NCBI GenBank assembly: GCA_007116995.1
Contig: SKHL01000309.1
Location: 1 to 12,314, forward strand
Source: Limnochordia bacterium
GTDB taxonomy: Bacteria; Bacillota; Limnochordia; Darwinibacteriales; DTU012
Reading direction: 5' to 3'
Length of the DNA: 12,314 nt
This document shows positions 6,339 through 12,226 of this stretch, one piece after another (the first letter of the stretch is position 1; every line of letters begins with the position of its first letter). The notes beneath the pieces are model-generated. The model ran no database searches. It saw only the letters and a list, made by a program, of their open reading frames with translations, and had not been told where the DNA came from. The position numbers were made by a program, and so were the translations under genes.

Positions 6339-6974
6339 ATGGAAGCCCCTTTAGACCAAAGTATTCTACAAGAGTCCCGCTGGGAGCAACTTTCCGACGA
6401 AGAACTGGTTTTATTGGCCCAATCTGGTAACTTAGATGCCGAAGAATTTCTATTAAACAGATACCGAAAAATGGTGTGTATTTGGACGCGTTCATACTTT
6501 CTTCAAGGCGCAGAACTTGATGATGTATTACAAGAAGGAATGATAGGTTTATACAAAGCTATTCGTGATTTTACTGGAGGCACTTCATCTTTCTGGTCCT
6601 TCGCCAAACTTTGTATTGTCCGAAATGTGATTAGTGCCATTAAGGGCACAACTAGACAAAAACATATGGCATTAAATTCATATACCTCCTTACATAAGCC
6701 TGTAAATGATCTAGAGGGAGATCGCACATTATTGGAAACCCTCTGCAACGAAAAAGTAGACAACCCTGAAACATTAGCGATTAACCGAGAGCGACGGCTA
6801 CAGACTAGGCAAATGATTCGCAAAATTTTATCGGATTTCGAATACAAGGTATTTCAGCTGTATGTAACCGGTCATTCATACCGAGAAATTGCCAATGAAC
6901 TCGATACACATACGAAGTCCATTGATAATGCATTATGTCGTATCAAAACGAAGATCGAAAAACATCTGGAATAA
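6339..6974 (+). CDS. sigH: RNA polymerase sigma factor, SigH (Spo0H) type
   Basis: A 211-aa sigma-70 family factor, near the 218 aa of B. subtilis SigH, which directs early sporulation and transition-state genes. The region 2 core is RSYFLQGAELDDVLQEGMIG and LYKAIRDF (residues 51-78), followed by TTRQKHMALNSYTSLHKP (104-121). The region 4 helix-turn-helix is YREIANELDTHTKSIDNAL (181-199). These blocks align closely with SigH rather than with the sporulation factors SigE, F, G or K. ATG 6339 has AAGGAGG at 6326-6332, 6 nt away. SigH usually lies in another cluster (near rlmB and rplK/rpoB), so this copy may be a paralogue; the window cannot show whether another exists. It is followed by the mgtC-like gene after 62 nt. 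Confidence 0.88.
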   Translation: MEAPLDQSILQESRWEQLSDEELVLLAQSGNLDAEEFLLNRYRKMVCIWTRSYFLQGAELDDVLQEGMIGLYKAIRDFTGGTSSFWSFAKLCIVRNVISAIKGTTRQKHMALNSYTSLHKPVNDLEGDRTLLETLCNEKVDNPETLAINRERRLQTRQMIRKILSDFEYKVFQLYVTGHSYREIANELDTHTKSIDNALCRIKTKIEKHLE

Positions 6975-6979
6975 CTAAC

Positions 6980-7008
6980 TTAGCAAATAGCATATGCTAT
7001 CATATAGA
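6980..7008 (+). promoter_or_regulatory. Candidate promoter of the mgtC-like gene
   Basis: TTAGCA (6980-6985), a 17-nt spacer and TATAGA (7003-7008) resemble a weak sigma-A promoter placed about 29 nt before the TTG start. The spacer is almost filled by a perfect palindrome. The same bases also read GCATATGCTA, which resembles a sigma-K -10 element, so the polymerase form is open. Confidence 0.35.
6987..7000. promoter_or_regulatory. 14-bp perfect palindrome, possible operator
   Basis: ATAGCATATGCTAT is identical to its reverse complement and is placed between the candidate -35 and -10 boxes of the mgtC-like gene. That is where a dimeric repressor would block transcription. The regulator is unknown, and I do not recognise the sequence as a known box. 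Confidence 0.4.
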
Positions 7009-7036
7009 AATGATATACCTTAGGAGGTATCACTAC

Positions 7037-7705
7037 TTGGGCGTATCCCACTTAGAAATTTCAATCCGCTTAGTATTAGCTTTAGTGTTAGGAGGACTAA
7101 TTGGAATCGAGCGAGAAAGCCATGGACGTCCCGCTGGATTTCGCACTCACATATTAGTCGCTGTTGGTTCAACACTGATTATGCTAGTGTCGGCTTATGG
7201 TTTTCGTGAGTTAATGGACGCTGCCAGTCGTGGATACGATCCAGGGCGGATTGCAGCACAGGTCATTAGTGGAATCGGATTTCTCGGCGCTGGAACAATA
7301 ATGCGAGAGGGAGCTAGTATTCGTGGACTCACGACAGCAGCGAGTCTATGGACAGTAGCAGGAATTGGCTTAGCTGTTGGCGCTGGTTTATATTTTCCTG
7401 CATTTGTAGCCACTGGATTAGTTATGCTCACCTTATTGTACCTAAGTAAAATAGAACTAACCATCCTAGGGGGAAAACAAGAGTTAATAAAAATTAGAAC
7501 TGTGGACACTCCTGGGCAACTAGCTGAAGTGTTTACTATTCTAGCCAAATATCATGTGAATGTGTCTCAAGTATATCTTAGTAGCCCAGAAAAGGGAGAA
7601 GTAGAGGTTCAGTTGGCCTTTGATGTTACGATGAAGACAAATCAAACCCTCATGTTAAACGATCTAATATCTGCGTCTGGTGTTTCTAAGGTTGTGATTG
7701 AATAA
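7037..7705 (+). CDS. MgtC/SapB family membrane protein with C-terminal ACT-like domain
   Basis: A 222-aa protein with an N-terminal membrane domain of about four to five helices carrying the MgtC/SapB signatures: LGGLIGIERESHGRPAGFRT (residues 18-37), VISGIGFLGAGTIMREG (77-92, split here for length) and GLTTAASLWTVAGIG (97-111). Residues about 150-222 form a soluble ACT-like regulatory domain. MgtC proteins are linked to survival in low magnesium and to control of ATP synthase in pathogens; most others have no proven transport role. The frame is open from 6935, but TTG 7037 is chosen because AGGAGGT (7022-7028) is 8 nt upstream and the membrane domain begins just after it. It is followed after 13 nt by surE. 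Confidence 0.88.
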   Translation: MGVSHLEISIRLVLALVLGGLIGIERESHGRPAGFRTHILVAVGSTLIMLVSAYGFRELMDAASRGYDPGRIAAQVISGIGFLGAGTIMREGASIRGLTTAASLWTVAGIGLAVGAGLYFPAFVATGLVMLTLLYLSKIELTILGGKQELIKIRTVDTPGQLAEVFTILAKYHVNVSQVYLSSPEKGEVEVQLAFDVTMKTNQTLMLNDLISASGVSKVVIE

Positions 7706-7718
7706 AAGGAGGAATACA

Positions 7719-8465
7719 GTGCGATTCCTTGTAACGAATGATGACGGAATATATGCTCCTGGTATTAAAGCATTAGCGCAAACACTGAACGCCTTTGGGG
7801 AAGTGATCATCATTGCTCCGGATCAAGAGCGGAGTGGTGTGGGTCATGGGATCACTGTTCACCACCCCTTACGAGTTGAAAAAGTAGAGCTGTTTCCCGA
7901 AGTAAGAGAGTGCTATATGGTCGATGGCACTCCTGCTGACTGTGTAAAAATCGCCATTCAAGGACTAGACATTCAGCCAGATATGGTAGTTTCTGGTATC
8001 AATCTTGGTGCGAACTTGGGAACAGATGTGTTATACTCTGGTACGGTCTCAGCAGCTATAGAAGGAGTATTACTAGGTGTCCCGTCTCTGGCTATCTCCG
8101 TCTGCAAGAACATTTCCTATCTACCAACAGCCACCTATTTCCTGACCCGCCTTCTGTTTGAGCTGAAAACTCCGTTACCGAAAGATGGATTATTGAATGT
8201 AAACGTTCCAGCACTTAGACAGGACGAAGTGAAAGGGATCCTCGCAACGAAATTAGGGGTTAGACTATATAAAAATGAGTTTGTCAAGCGTCTAGATCCG
8301 CAAGGAAAGGCATACTATTGGATGAAGGGAGTGCCTTATGCCCCCGCATCCGAGTCCGATCATGATCATGTAGCTATTGAGCAGGGTTATGTCTCGGTGA
8401 CTCCTATCCAGTTTGACCTCACCTATCATGCACTTTTTTCCGAATTACGCGACAGCTTACAATAA
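7719..8465 (+). CDS. surE: 5'/3'-nucleotidase SurE
   Basis: SurE is a metal-dependent phosphatase that removes phosphate from nucleoside 5'- and 3'-monophosphates and is tied to stationary-phase survival. The protein is 248 aa, the usual length. The metal and active-site residues are visible: Asp8 and Asp9 in MRFLVTNDDGI, Ser39 in QERSGVGHGIT and Asn95 in SGINLGANLGTDVLYSGTV. The family block MVDGTPADCV (67-76) is also present. The start is GTG 7719, which gives the classic N-terminus MRFLVTNDDG and has AAAGGAGG at 7705-7712. The frame upstream to 7698 has no support. It is likely cotranscribed with the mgtC-like gene before it and the YpmA-like gene 16 nt after it. Confidence 0.97.
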   Translation: MRFLVTNDDGIYAPGIKALAQTLNAFGEVIIIAPDQERSGVGHGITVHHPLRVEKVELFPEVRECYMVDGTPADCVKIAIQGLDIQPDMVVSGINLGANLGTDVLYSGTVSAAIEGVLLGVPSLAISVCKNISYLPTATYFLTRLLFELKTPLPKDGLLNVNVPALRQDEVKGILATKLGVRLYKNEFVKRLDPQGKAYYWMKGVPYAPASESDHDHVAIEQGYVSVTPIQFDLTYHALFSELRDSLQ

Positions 8466-8481
8466 GAACAGGAGGATATTC

Positions 8482-8682
8482 GTGAATCAACAACCTCTAC
8501 AAGAGCCACTATCTGAGAAGGATATCCAGATTCTCGGTCAAGATATTTTTCACCTAGACGGTGACATCCACCGTTTAGTGACCTTTCTCAATCAAAGTCT
8601 GAAAGAGCGGAACTCAATCTTCGGCCTCAGCAAACGTGATGATAGCTTGTGTCTTCGAATATACGAAGTATTAGAATCTTAA
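8482..8682 (+). CDS. YpmA-like small protein (DUF4264 type)
   Basis: A 66-aa protein starting at GTG 8482 with GGAGG at 8471-8475 and the ribosome site 6-7 nt away. The core DIHRLVTFLNQSLKERNSIF (residues 28-47) followed by GLSKRDDSLCLRIYEV resembles the short YpmA-like family, whose members read like VDFLNKTLK...FGL...IYE. The function of the family is unknown to me. It is predicted cytoplasmic, with no membrane segment. It follows surE by 16 nt. The longer frame beginning at 8413 lies mostly in surE and has no ribosome site. The family assignment is from memory of the pattern. Confidence 0.7.
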   Translation: MNQQPLQEPLSEKDIQILGQDIFHLDGDIHRLVTFLNQSLKERNSIFGLSKRDDSLCLRIYEVLES

Positions 8683-8871
8683 GGGTTAAACACCTTCGAT
8701 TAATCGCTTCCGTATTACCCCTATAAATCTTCTATTACCGAACGAATATTTTTAGTAGAATCCTATCTTTTTTGGTATAGTTAGGGGCACCCTGTCCTAT
8801 ACTAAAGACGAAAAAGAGAAACCATTCCTTCGGTATGATCATATAATAGATCAAAAGGGGGGGGCACAGCA
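8683..8871. other. 189-nt intergenic region with hairpin and candidate promoter
   Basis: No gene is seen. A 10-bp palindrome, CGATTAATCG, lies at 8697-8706. An imperfect inverted repeat, GTATAG (8775-8780) with CTATAC (8797-8802), encloses AGGG/CCCT (8783-8786, 8790-8793). It lacks a following T-run, so it is not an ordinary terminator. CATATAATA at 8840-8848 could be a -10 element for the next gene. Confidence 0.4.
8821..8848 (+). promoter_or_regulatory. Possible promoter of the 61-aa gene (sigma-K-like)
   Basis: CATATAATA (8840-8848) fits the mother-cell sigma-K -10 pattern CATAnnnTA, with an AC dinucleotide at 8821-8822, 17 nt upstream, as the minimal -35. The embedded TATAAT also suits sigma-A, but no TTGACA-like box is at the right distance. 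This is a weak, short match. Confidence 0.2.
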
Positions 8872-9057
8872 ATGAATCATGACTCGATGGATGTCGTAGA
8901 TAACCGAAATGTGAGTTGCATAGAGGCCGGGGAAGCGGAATATCTGGGATCCGTTGAACGCAACGGAAAATTGTGCGATTATTACAAACTAACCGATGCT
9001 GACAGCACCTCTTTTTTCTACATTGTACGAACTGGACTAGATGAAAATGTCACCTAA
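8872..9057 (+). CDS. Hypothetical 61-aa protein
   Basis: I do not recognise this protein. It is acidic, predicted soluble, and has two Cys (16 and 35). A short pattern EYLGSVERNGKLCDYYKLTD (about residues 23-42) and SFFYIVRT could form a small beta-sheet fold. ATG 8872 is preceded by a long purine run, AAAAGGGGGGGG, about 8 nt away, which is a strong ribosome site. The gene stands alone, with about 190 nt before it and 101 nt after it, so it probably has its own promoter. The case for coding is the ribosome site and plausible composition. Confidence 0.6.
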   Translation: MNHDSMDVVDNRNVSCIEAGEAEYLGSVERNGKLCDYYKLTDADSTSFFYIVRTGLDENVT

Positions 9058-9158
9058 CTTTTTAGGGGAACCTGCAGGAATTTCTGGCGTTATGTTGAAA
9101 TCTTTATAAATATAGATTAAAGGTAAACTTCCTTAAAAAAATAAAGGGGGAATGCATC

Positions 9159-9551
9159 ATGATAATGGTGGCAAAGGATGATGTTCTCAAAGGTCTAAAA
9201 AAGTTTAAACGTCTGGCCAAACAGGACTTGCTAGTAAGCCAATTGACACCAGATCCTCAGTTTTGGACCGAGCAAGCCGAAGGACGTAGGGACACTTATG
9301 CTAAACTAATGAACATCATTGATGATCACGGGCTAGATCATGCGTATCGTTATGCACTACAAAAATACGCTGATCTGCCTTTTTTATTTGAAAACGGGCA
9401 ACAAAACCCAACCACGATAGGTAATCGCCAAGCATTGGAAATGTTTTTTACAATTATTGGTGTTAACCCAAATAAACAAAAGCATACTAAAACTACCTTA
9501 ACTAATCCTGTAAAGGATACAGGAGATATTGTGCTAAATGCCCAATCTTAA
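9159..9551 (+). CDS. Hypothetical 130-aa protein
   Basis: Not recognised. The N-terminal third is basic and helical (LKGLKKFKRLAKQDLL). The middle, DPQFWTEQAEGRRDTYAKLM (about residues 32-51), followed by IIDDHGLDHAYRYALQKYADLPFLF, looks like a compact helical domain. From about residue 105 the tail is polar and probably disordered. No signal peptide, Cys or membrane segment is seen. ATG 9159 has AAAGGGGG at 9143-9150, 8 nt upstream; ATG 9165 is a less well-spaced alternative. It lies 27 nt before the next gene and is probably cotranscribed with it, both ending at the terminator at 9927-9960. Confidence 0.7.
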   Translation: MIMVAKDDVLKGLKKFKRLAKQDLLVSQLTPDPQFWTEQAEGRRDTYAKLMNIIDDHGLDHAYRYALQKYADLPFLFENGQQNPTTIGNRQALEMFFTIIGVNPNKQKHTKTTLTNPVKDTGDIVLNAQS

Positions 9552-9578
9552 TAGTATCGATAACGGAGGTATAATATC

Positions 9579-9908
9579 ATGGGTTTCTTTAGCAGACTCT
9601 TTCCCGGATTCGGTCGTCCGAGTTCGCCTTTGTTCAGCAAATCTCAAGGAAATGGGATTTGGGTATATCTGGAATGTGAAAAGTGTGGAGAAAAGATCAA
9701 ACTACGATTAAGCAAATCTACTGAATTACAACGGATTGAAGAAAGTAGTCCAAATGCATTTTATGTACGAAAACTAGTAATGGGAGAAAAGTGCTTCACA
9801 CGTATAGAGGTCCAGTTACAGTTTGACCAGAGTTACCGCATTATGCCAGATCTATGTGAGATAAACAACGGCACACTATTAACTGAACAAGAATACGAAG
9901 AAAACTAA
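9579..9908 (+). CDS. Conserved-type hypothetical protein with CxxC motif
   Basis: A 109-aa protein. It starts with a short Phe/Gly-rich tail, FFSRLFPGFGR, then a small Cys-containing domain: YLECEKCGEKIKLRL (residues 30-44, C33 and C36), FYVRKLVMGEKCFTRIEVQL (61-80, C72), and a closing segment EINNGTLLTEQEYEEN (94-109). I recall proteins of this shape (CGE.I.vR, then yfvRKev.g..CF..ieV, then G.f.t.EEY) among Firmicutes and Chloroflexota without an assigned function. A zinc-ribbon-like or beta fold is possible, with C93 as a fourth Cys. ATG 9579 has CGGAGGT at 9564-9570. The gene ends in a hairpin with the TAA stop in its loop (9897-9916), then a strong terminator. Confidence 0.78.
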   Translation: MGFFSRLFPGFGRPSSPLFSKSQGNGIWVYLECEKCGEKIKLRLSKSTELQRIEESSPNAFYVRKLVMGEKCFTRIEVQLQFDQSYRIMPDLCEINNGTLLTEQEYEEN

Positions 9909-9916
9909 TTTTCTTC
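9897..9916 (+). repeat. Hairpin with the stop codon in its loop
   Basis: GAAGAAAA (9897-9904) pairs perfectly with TTTTCTTC (9909-9916) across the loop CTAA, which contains the stop TAA (9906-9908). It lies just before the real terminator and may cap the 3' end of the message. Confidence 0.4.
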
Positions 9917-9926
9917 TGTTAATGCT

Positions 9927-9960
9927 AACCGCCACGAGGGATCCCTTGTGGCGGTTTTTT
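9927..9960 (+). terminator. Strong rho-independent terminator
   Basis: AACCGCCAC (9927-9935) pairs with GTGGCGGTT (9948-9956). The inner AGGGATCCCT extends the stem, and the T-run spans 9955-9960. It ends the 9159-9908 pair before the convergent lexA gene. On the opposite strand it has no good U-run, so it probably works mainly in the + direction. Confidence 0.92.
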
Positions 9961-10048
9961 CATTTATTTCAGCGGAGACTCTCTCGAAGGACTAATACTA
10001 CATTCCTTCCATTTAATACGCCAATGAAAACTAGGGGTTCGACGACAT

Positions 10049-10678
10049 TCAGTTCACCCTACGTAACAGACCGACTACTTTGCCTAAAATACTGACATTC
10101 TGCACAATAATAGGCTGCATTGCTGGGTTTTCTGGTTGCAGGCGCACATGATCACCTTCATGGAAAAACCGCTTTACAGTTGCTTCTTCTCCATCAATTA
10201 ATGCTACAACTATATCCCCATTATAAGCAGATTCACGCCGTTCCACTAGTACGTAATCTCGATGCAAAATACCTGCATTTATCATGCTATCGCCCTTAAT
10301 CTGTAGCATAAATACATCCTGCTTGTCTACAAAATCTTTAGGTAATGGGAAGTAATCTTCGATATTCTCCACAGCTAAAATAGGACTTCCCGCTGTCACT
10401 TGGCCCACAAGGGGTACATTAACCATAGTTTTAGAAACCTCAGAAGAGGGTATTGTTCCATTTTCATCCCTTAAGATTTCGATAGCTCGTGGTTTAGTGG
10501 CATCCCGTCGGATATATCCTCTAGACTCTAGTGTACGTAAATGAGAGTGGACAGTAGAGCTAGATGCTAATCCTGTGGCTGCACCAATCTCACGGACTGA
10601 AGGAGGATACCCTTTTGTCCGAACTTCATTTTGAATAAACTGCAAAACTTGCTTCTGACGTTGGCTTAACGGTTTCAT
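10049..10678 (-). CDS. lexA: LexA repressor of the SOS response
   Basis: A 209-aa LexA. The N-terminal winged helix-turn-helix (about residues 1-65) includes KGYPPSVREIGAATGLASSS with TVHSHLRTLESRGYI after it. The C-terminal S24 autoprotease domain has the Ala96-Gly97 cleavage site in VGQVTAGSPILAVENIEDYF, the catalytic Ser131 in IKGDSMINAG and Lys169 in EEATVKRFF. RecA-nucleofilament-stimulated self-cleavage therefore looks intact. ATG 10678 is chosen over the TTG at 10684 because AGGGGG is 7 nt upstream of the ATG and too close to the TTG. The stop is TGA. lexA is divergent from yneA, the standard Firmicutes arrangement, and its own promoter region carries a LexA box, so it is autoregulated. 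Confidence 0.98.
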   Translation of the reverse strand: MKPLSQRQKQVLQFIQNEVRTKGYPPSVREIGAATGLASSSTVHSHLRTLESRGYIRRDATKPRAIEILRDENGTIPSSEVSKTMVNVPLVGQVTAGSPILAVENIEDYFPLPKDFVDKQDVFMLQIKGDSMINAGILHRDYVLVERRESAYNGDIVVALIDGEEATVKRFFHEGDHVRLQPENPAMQPIIVQNVSILGKVVGLLRRVN

Positions 10679-10720
10679 ACACAAGCCCCCTAACCCAATA
10701 TGGGAGATTTAATTAAAGCC

Positions 10721-10749
10721 ATTATACCATAAGATCCTAAGAAAAACAA
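10721..10749 (-). promoter_or_regulatory. lexA promoter
   Basis: Read on the minus strand, TTGTTT (10749-10744), a 17-nt spacer and a perfect TATAAT (10726-10721) are placed about 43 nt before the lexA ATG. The -35 box overlaps the LexA box at 10747-10760. Confidence 0.65.
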
Positions 10750-10760
10750 ACTTTAGTTCG
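10747..10760. promoter_or_regulatory. LexA (SOS) box 1, lexA operator
   Basis: CAAACTTTAGTTCG matches the Gram-positive SOS box CGAAC-N4-GTTCG at 9 of 10 fixed positions. It overlaps the -35 region of the lexA promoter, as expected for autoregulation. Confidence 0.8.
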
Positions 10761-10788
10761 ATCCTACCAAAAAAGTTTTCAAAACGTG

Positions 10789-10817
10789 TTGACAAAACAT
10801 TTGTTCTGTATTATACT
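10789..10817 (+). promoter_or_regulatory. yneA promoter (sigma-A)
   Basis: A perfect TTGACA (10789-10794), an optimal 17-nt spacer and TATACT (10812-10817) make the strongest promoter in the window. A LexA box fills the spacer, so the promoter is expected to be silent until LexA is cleaved. Confidence 0.88.
10794..10807. promoter_or_regulatory. LexA (SOS) box 2, in the yneA promoter spacer
   Basis: AAAACATTTGTTCT follows the pattern nnAAC-N4-GTTCn of the Gram-positive SOS box (7 of 10 fixed positions) and lies between the yneA -35 and -10 boxes. Confidence 0.75.
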
Positions 10818-10830
10818 AAGTCTAAGAGAT

Positions 10831-10844
10831 AGAACAAACGTTTG
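10831..10844. promoter_or_regulatory. LexA (SOS) box 3, in the yneA leader
   Basis: AGAACAAACGTTTG matches CGAAC-N4-GTTCG at 8 of 10 fixed positions and contains the 10-bp palindrome CAAACGTTTG. It lies just after the predicted transcription start and 18 nt before the yneA ATG. Boxes 2 and 3 are 37 nt apart, start to start. Confidence 0.75.
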
Positions 10845-10862
10845 AAAAGGGTGGTGTTTGAT

Positions 10863-11150
10863 ATGATAACCACGAATAAACAATTCCTAGTAATTAGCAT
10901 GGTTCTCCTAGTCATAATAATTCTCTTAACCTCAATAACAGTATTACATCGTACAGAAGCTAAAGAAGAAATGATTTATCAAGAAGTCCTAGTAGTGCCA
11001 GGAGATACACTCTGGGCTATAGCTCGCAAAATTGCCCCAAACCAGGATCCTCGCAAAACTATTTGGGAGATTAGAGAAGAAAATCAACTAAAACAAGCGG
11101 TTGTGTATCCAGGACAAACCCTACGAGTAAGAGTTTATGGGTCTACTTAG
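10863..11150 (+). CDS. yneA: SOS-induced cell-division inhibitor YneA-like, LysM protein
   Basis: A 95-aa protein with one N-terminal membrane segment (residues about 8-28) and an extracellular LysM domain (about 41-91: VVPGDTLWAIARKI at the start, VVYPGQTLRV at the end) that should bind peptidoglycan. This is the layout of B. subtilis YneA, which delays division during DNA damage. The frame is open from TTG 10842, but ATG 10863 is preferred because the GGGTGGTG at 10849-10856 is 6 nt away and the TTG lies in LexA box 3. The place next to lexA, divergent and under two LexA boxes, makes the assignment firm. The gene stands alone and ends in a terminator; the resolvase-like yneB that follows in Bacillus is absent. 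Confidence 0.9.
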   Translation: MITTNKQFLVISMVLLVIIILLTSITVLHRTEAKEEMIYQEVLVVPGDTLWAIARKIAPNQDPRKTIWEIREENQLKQAVVYPGQTLRVRVYGST

Positions 11151-11164
11151 TTTCATATAAACCG

Positions 11165-11200
11165 AAAGCGCTCCGGGGCAAAACATACGGAGCGCTTTTT
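11165..11200 (+). terminator. Rho-independent terminator after yneA
   Basis: AAAGCGCTCCG (11165-11175) pairs perfectly over 11 bp with CGGAGCGCTTT (11188-11198). The T-run is 11196-11200. It isolates yneA as a single-gene transcript. Confidence 0.92.
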
Positions 11201-11385
11201 ACTATGGTATAAGTCATTAAAACTATATGTTTTCCCGTCATCATCAAGTTCATCATTAATTATGAGAAGGGATAGCTCTAGCCGTAGTATTCGTGACTGG
11301 TCTAACTGATGAAGCGGAAATACTACTCTATCGCAAACAAACTACTTCGCATAATAGATATTATGTAAACTAAAATAAAATAGCC
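11201..11385. other. Gene-free gap between convergent genes
   Basis: No gene or RNA is recognised. Two inverted repeats are present: GTAGTATT (11284-11291) with AATACTAC (11319-11326) across 27 nt, and CATAATA/TATTATG (11350-11365) across 2 nt. Neither is followed by a T-run on either strand, so no terminator for the minus-strand gene is seen. Confidence 0.5.
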
Positions 11386-12180
11386 TCATCTGATACCGTG
11401 AGCTGTTATGTATTCATAACTTTCCTTAAGACATTCAAACGGATCCTTCTGCCATGTCTCCTGTTCTGCAAAGGCATACCTGACACCAGCGTCTTTACAA
11501 GCTTGGAAGATAGCCTCCCAAGGCAGGACTCCTTGACCGACTGGAGTTAACTGTTCGGTTTTATCAGCCAATATAATTTTATCCTTAAAGTGCACCGAGT
11601 CCATCCGTCCTTTTAGCTTGTGAATCCATTCCACTGGGTCACAGCCAGCTTTGTGCACATGGTATATATCTAACACTATCTGGAAGTTATCGACTACGTT
11701 ATCTAGCAGTATATCAAGGGCTATTTTATCACCATATCTAGCATACTCTTGACTGCGGGGATGAAAGGTCAGAATTTTACCAATGTCTTTTAGTCGCTTA
11801 GCAACTTCCCTTAATTCCGCAGCAAATGCTATGCATCCTTCAGACGAATGATACCGCTCTGGAATACCACTGACACAGATATAACTCCCGCCCCATAGTT
11901 CATTCATCTTAATCACATCATCTAGGTTAGTGAGGACCTGATCCGTATAATCCTGGGTTCCGATACAGTCAAGGTGTTCTTCCTCAAGGGCATCCTTAAT
12001 AAACTCCATCGGTACTTGAGGAGATATCCACTGTATTTGGATTATTTTATAACCTATTTCACTCACCTTTTTAAAGGATTCTAGAACGTCCTCTGGTGTT
12101 TGAAGATACTCACGCACACTAGAAACTTGGATACCTAATCTTGTCATAGTGTTATTACGAGCAACGAGTGATCGTAACAT
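11386..12180 (-). CDS. Sugar phosphate isomerase/epimerase-like TIM-barrel protein
   Basis: A 264-aa protein of the xylose isomerase-like TIM-barrel superfamily (AP endonuclease 2 family), which includes IolE, IolI and ketose 3-epimerases. Metal-site candidates are in order: TFHPRSQEYA (His and Glu), VLDIYHVHKAG (Asp and His), DSVHFKDK (His) and FAEQETW (Glu near the C-terminus). The family catalyses isomerisation, epimerisation or dehydration of sugars and polyols, but the substrate cannot be told. ATG 12180 has AGGGGG upstream at about 6 nt. MTRLGI begins 11 codons later without a ribosome site and is less likely. The neighbours downstream (yneA, lexA) are unrelated; upstream on the same strand may lie another gene. 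Confidence 0.9.
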   Translation of the reverse strand: MLRSLVARNNTMTRLGIQVSSVREYLQTPEDVLESFKKVSEIGYKIIQIQWISPQVPMEFIKDALEEEHLDCIGTQDYTDQVLTNLDDVIKMNELWGGSYICVSGIPERYHSSEGCIAFAAELREVAKRLKDIGKILTFHPRSQEYARYGDKIALDILLDNVVDNFQIVLDIYHVHKAGCDPVEWIHKLKGRMDSVHFKDKIILADKTEQLTPVGQGVLPWEAIFQACKDAGVRYAFAEQETWQKDPFECLKESYEYITAHGIR

Positions 12181-12226
12181 ATAGACCCCCTTTTGCCATC
12201 TAATATAATTGTGGAAATAAGTCTCG

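Noticed and set aside
6196..6495. 99-codon minus-strand frame across the speD remnant, terminator and sigH start
   Set aside because: It crosses a strong + strand terminator and the sigH ribosome site, has no ribosome site of its own, and its protein looks random. It is a shadow frame.
6503..6847. 114-codon minus-strand frame inside sigH
   Set aside because: Lies opposite well-conserved SigH regions; no start signal and biased composition typical of an antisense shadow.
7195..7548. 117-codon minus-strand frame opposite the mgtC-like gene
   Set aside because: Opposite the conserved MgtC motifs; no ribosome site and no recognisable protein.
8653..8668. CTTCG-AATATA-CGAAG hairpin as a terminator for the surE-ypmA operon
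   Set aside because: Only 5 bp, inside the coding sequence, and no T-run follows.
11284..11326. Inverted repeat GTAGTATT/AATACTAC as a small RNA or attachment site
   Set aside because: Eight base pairs across a 27-nt loop is expected often by chance in AT-rich intergenic DNA; no promoter, T-run or integrase nearby.
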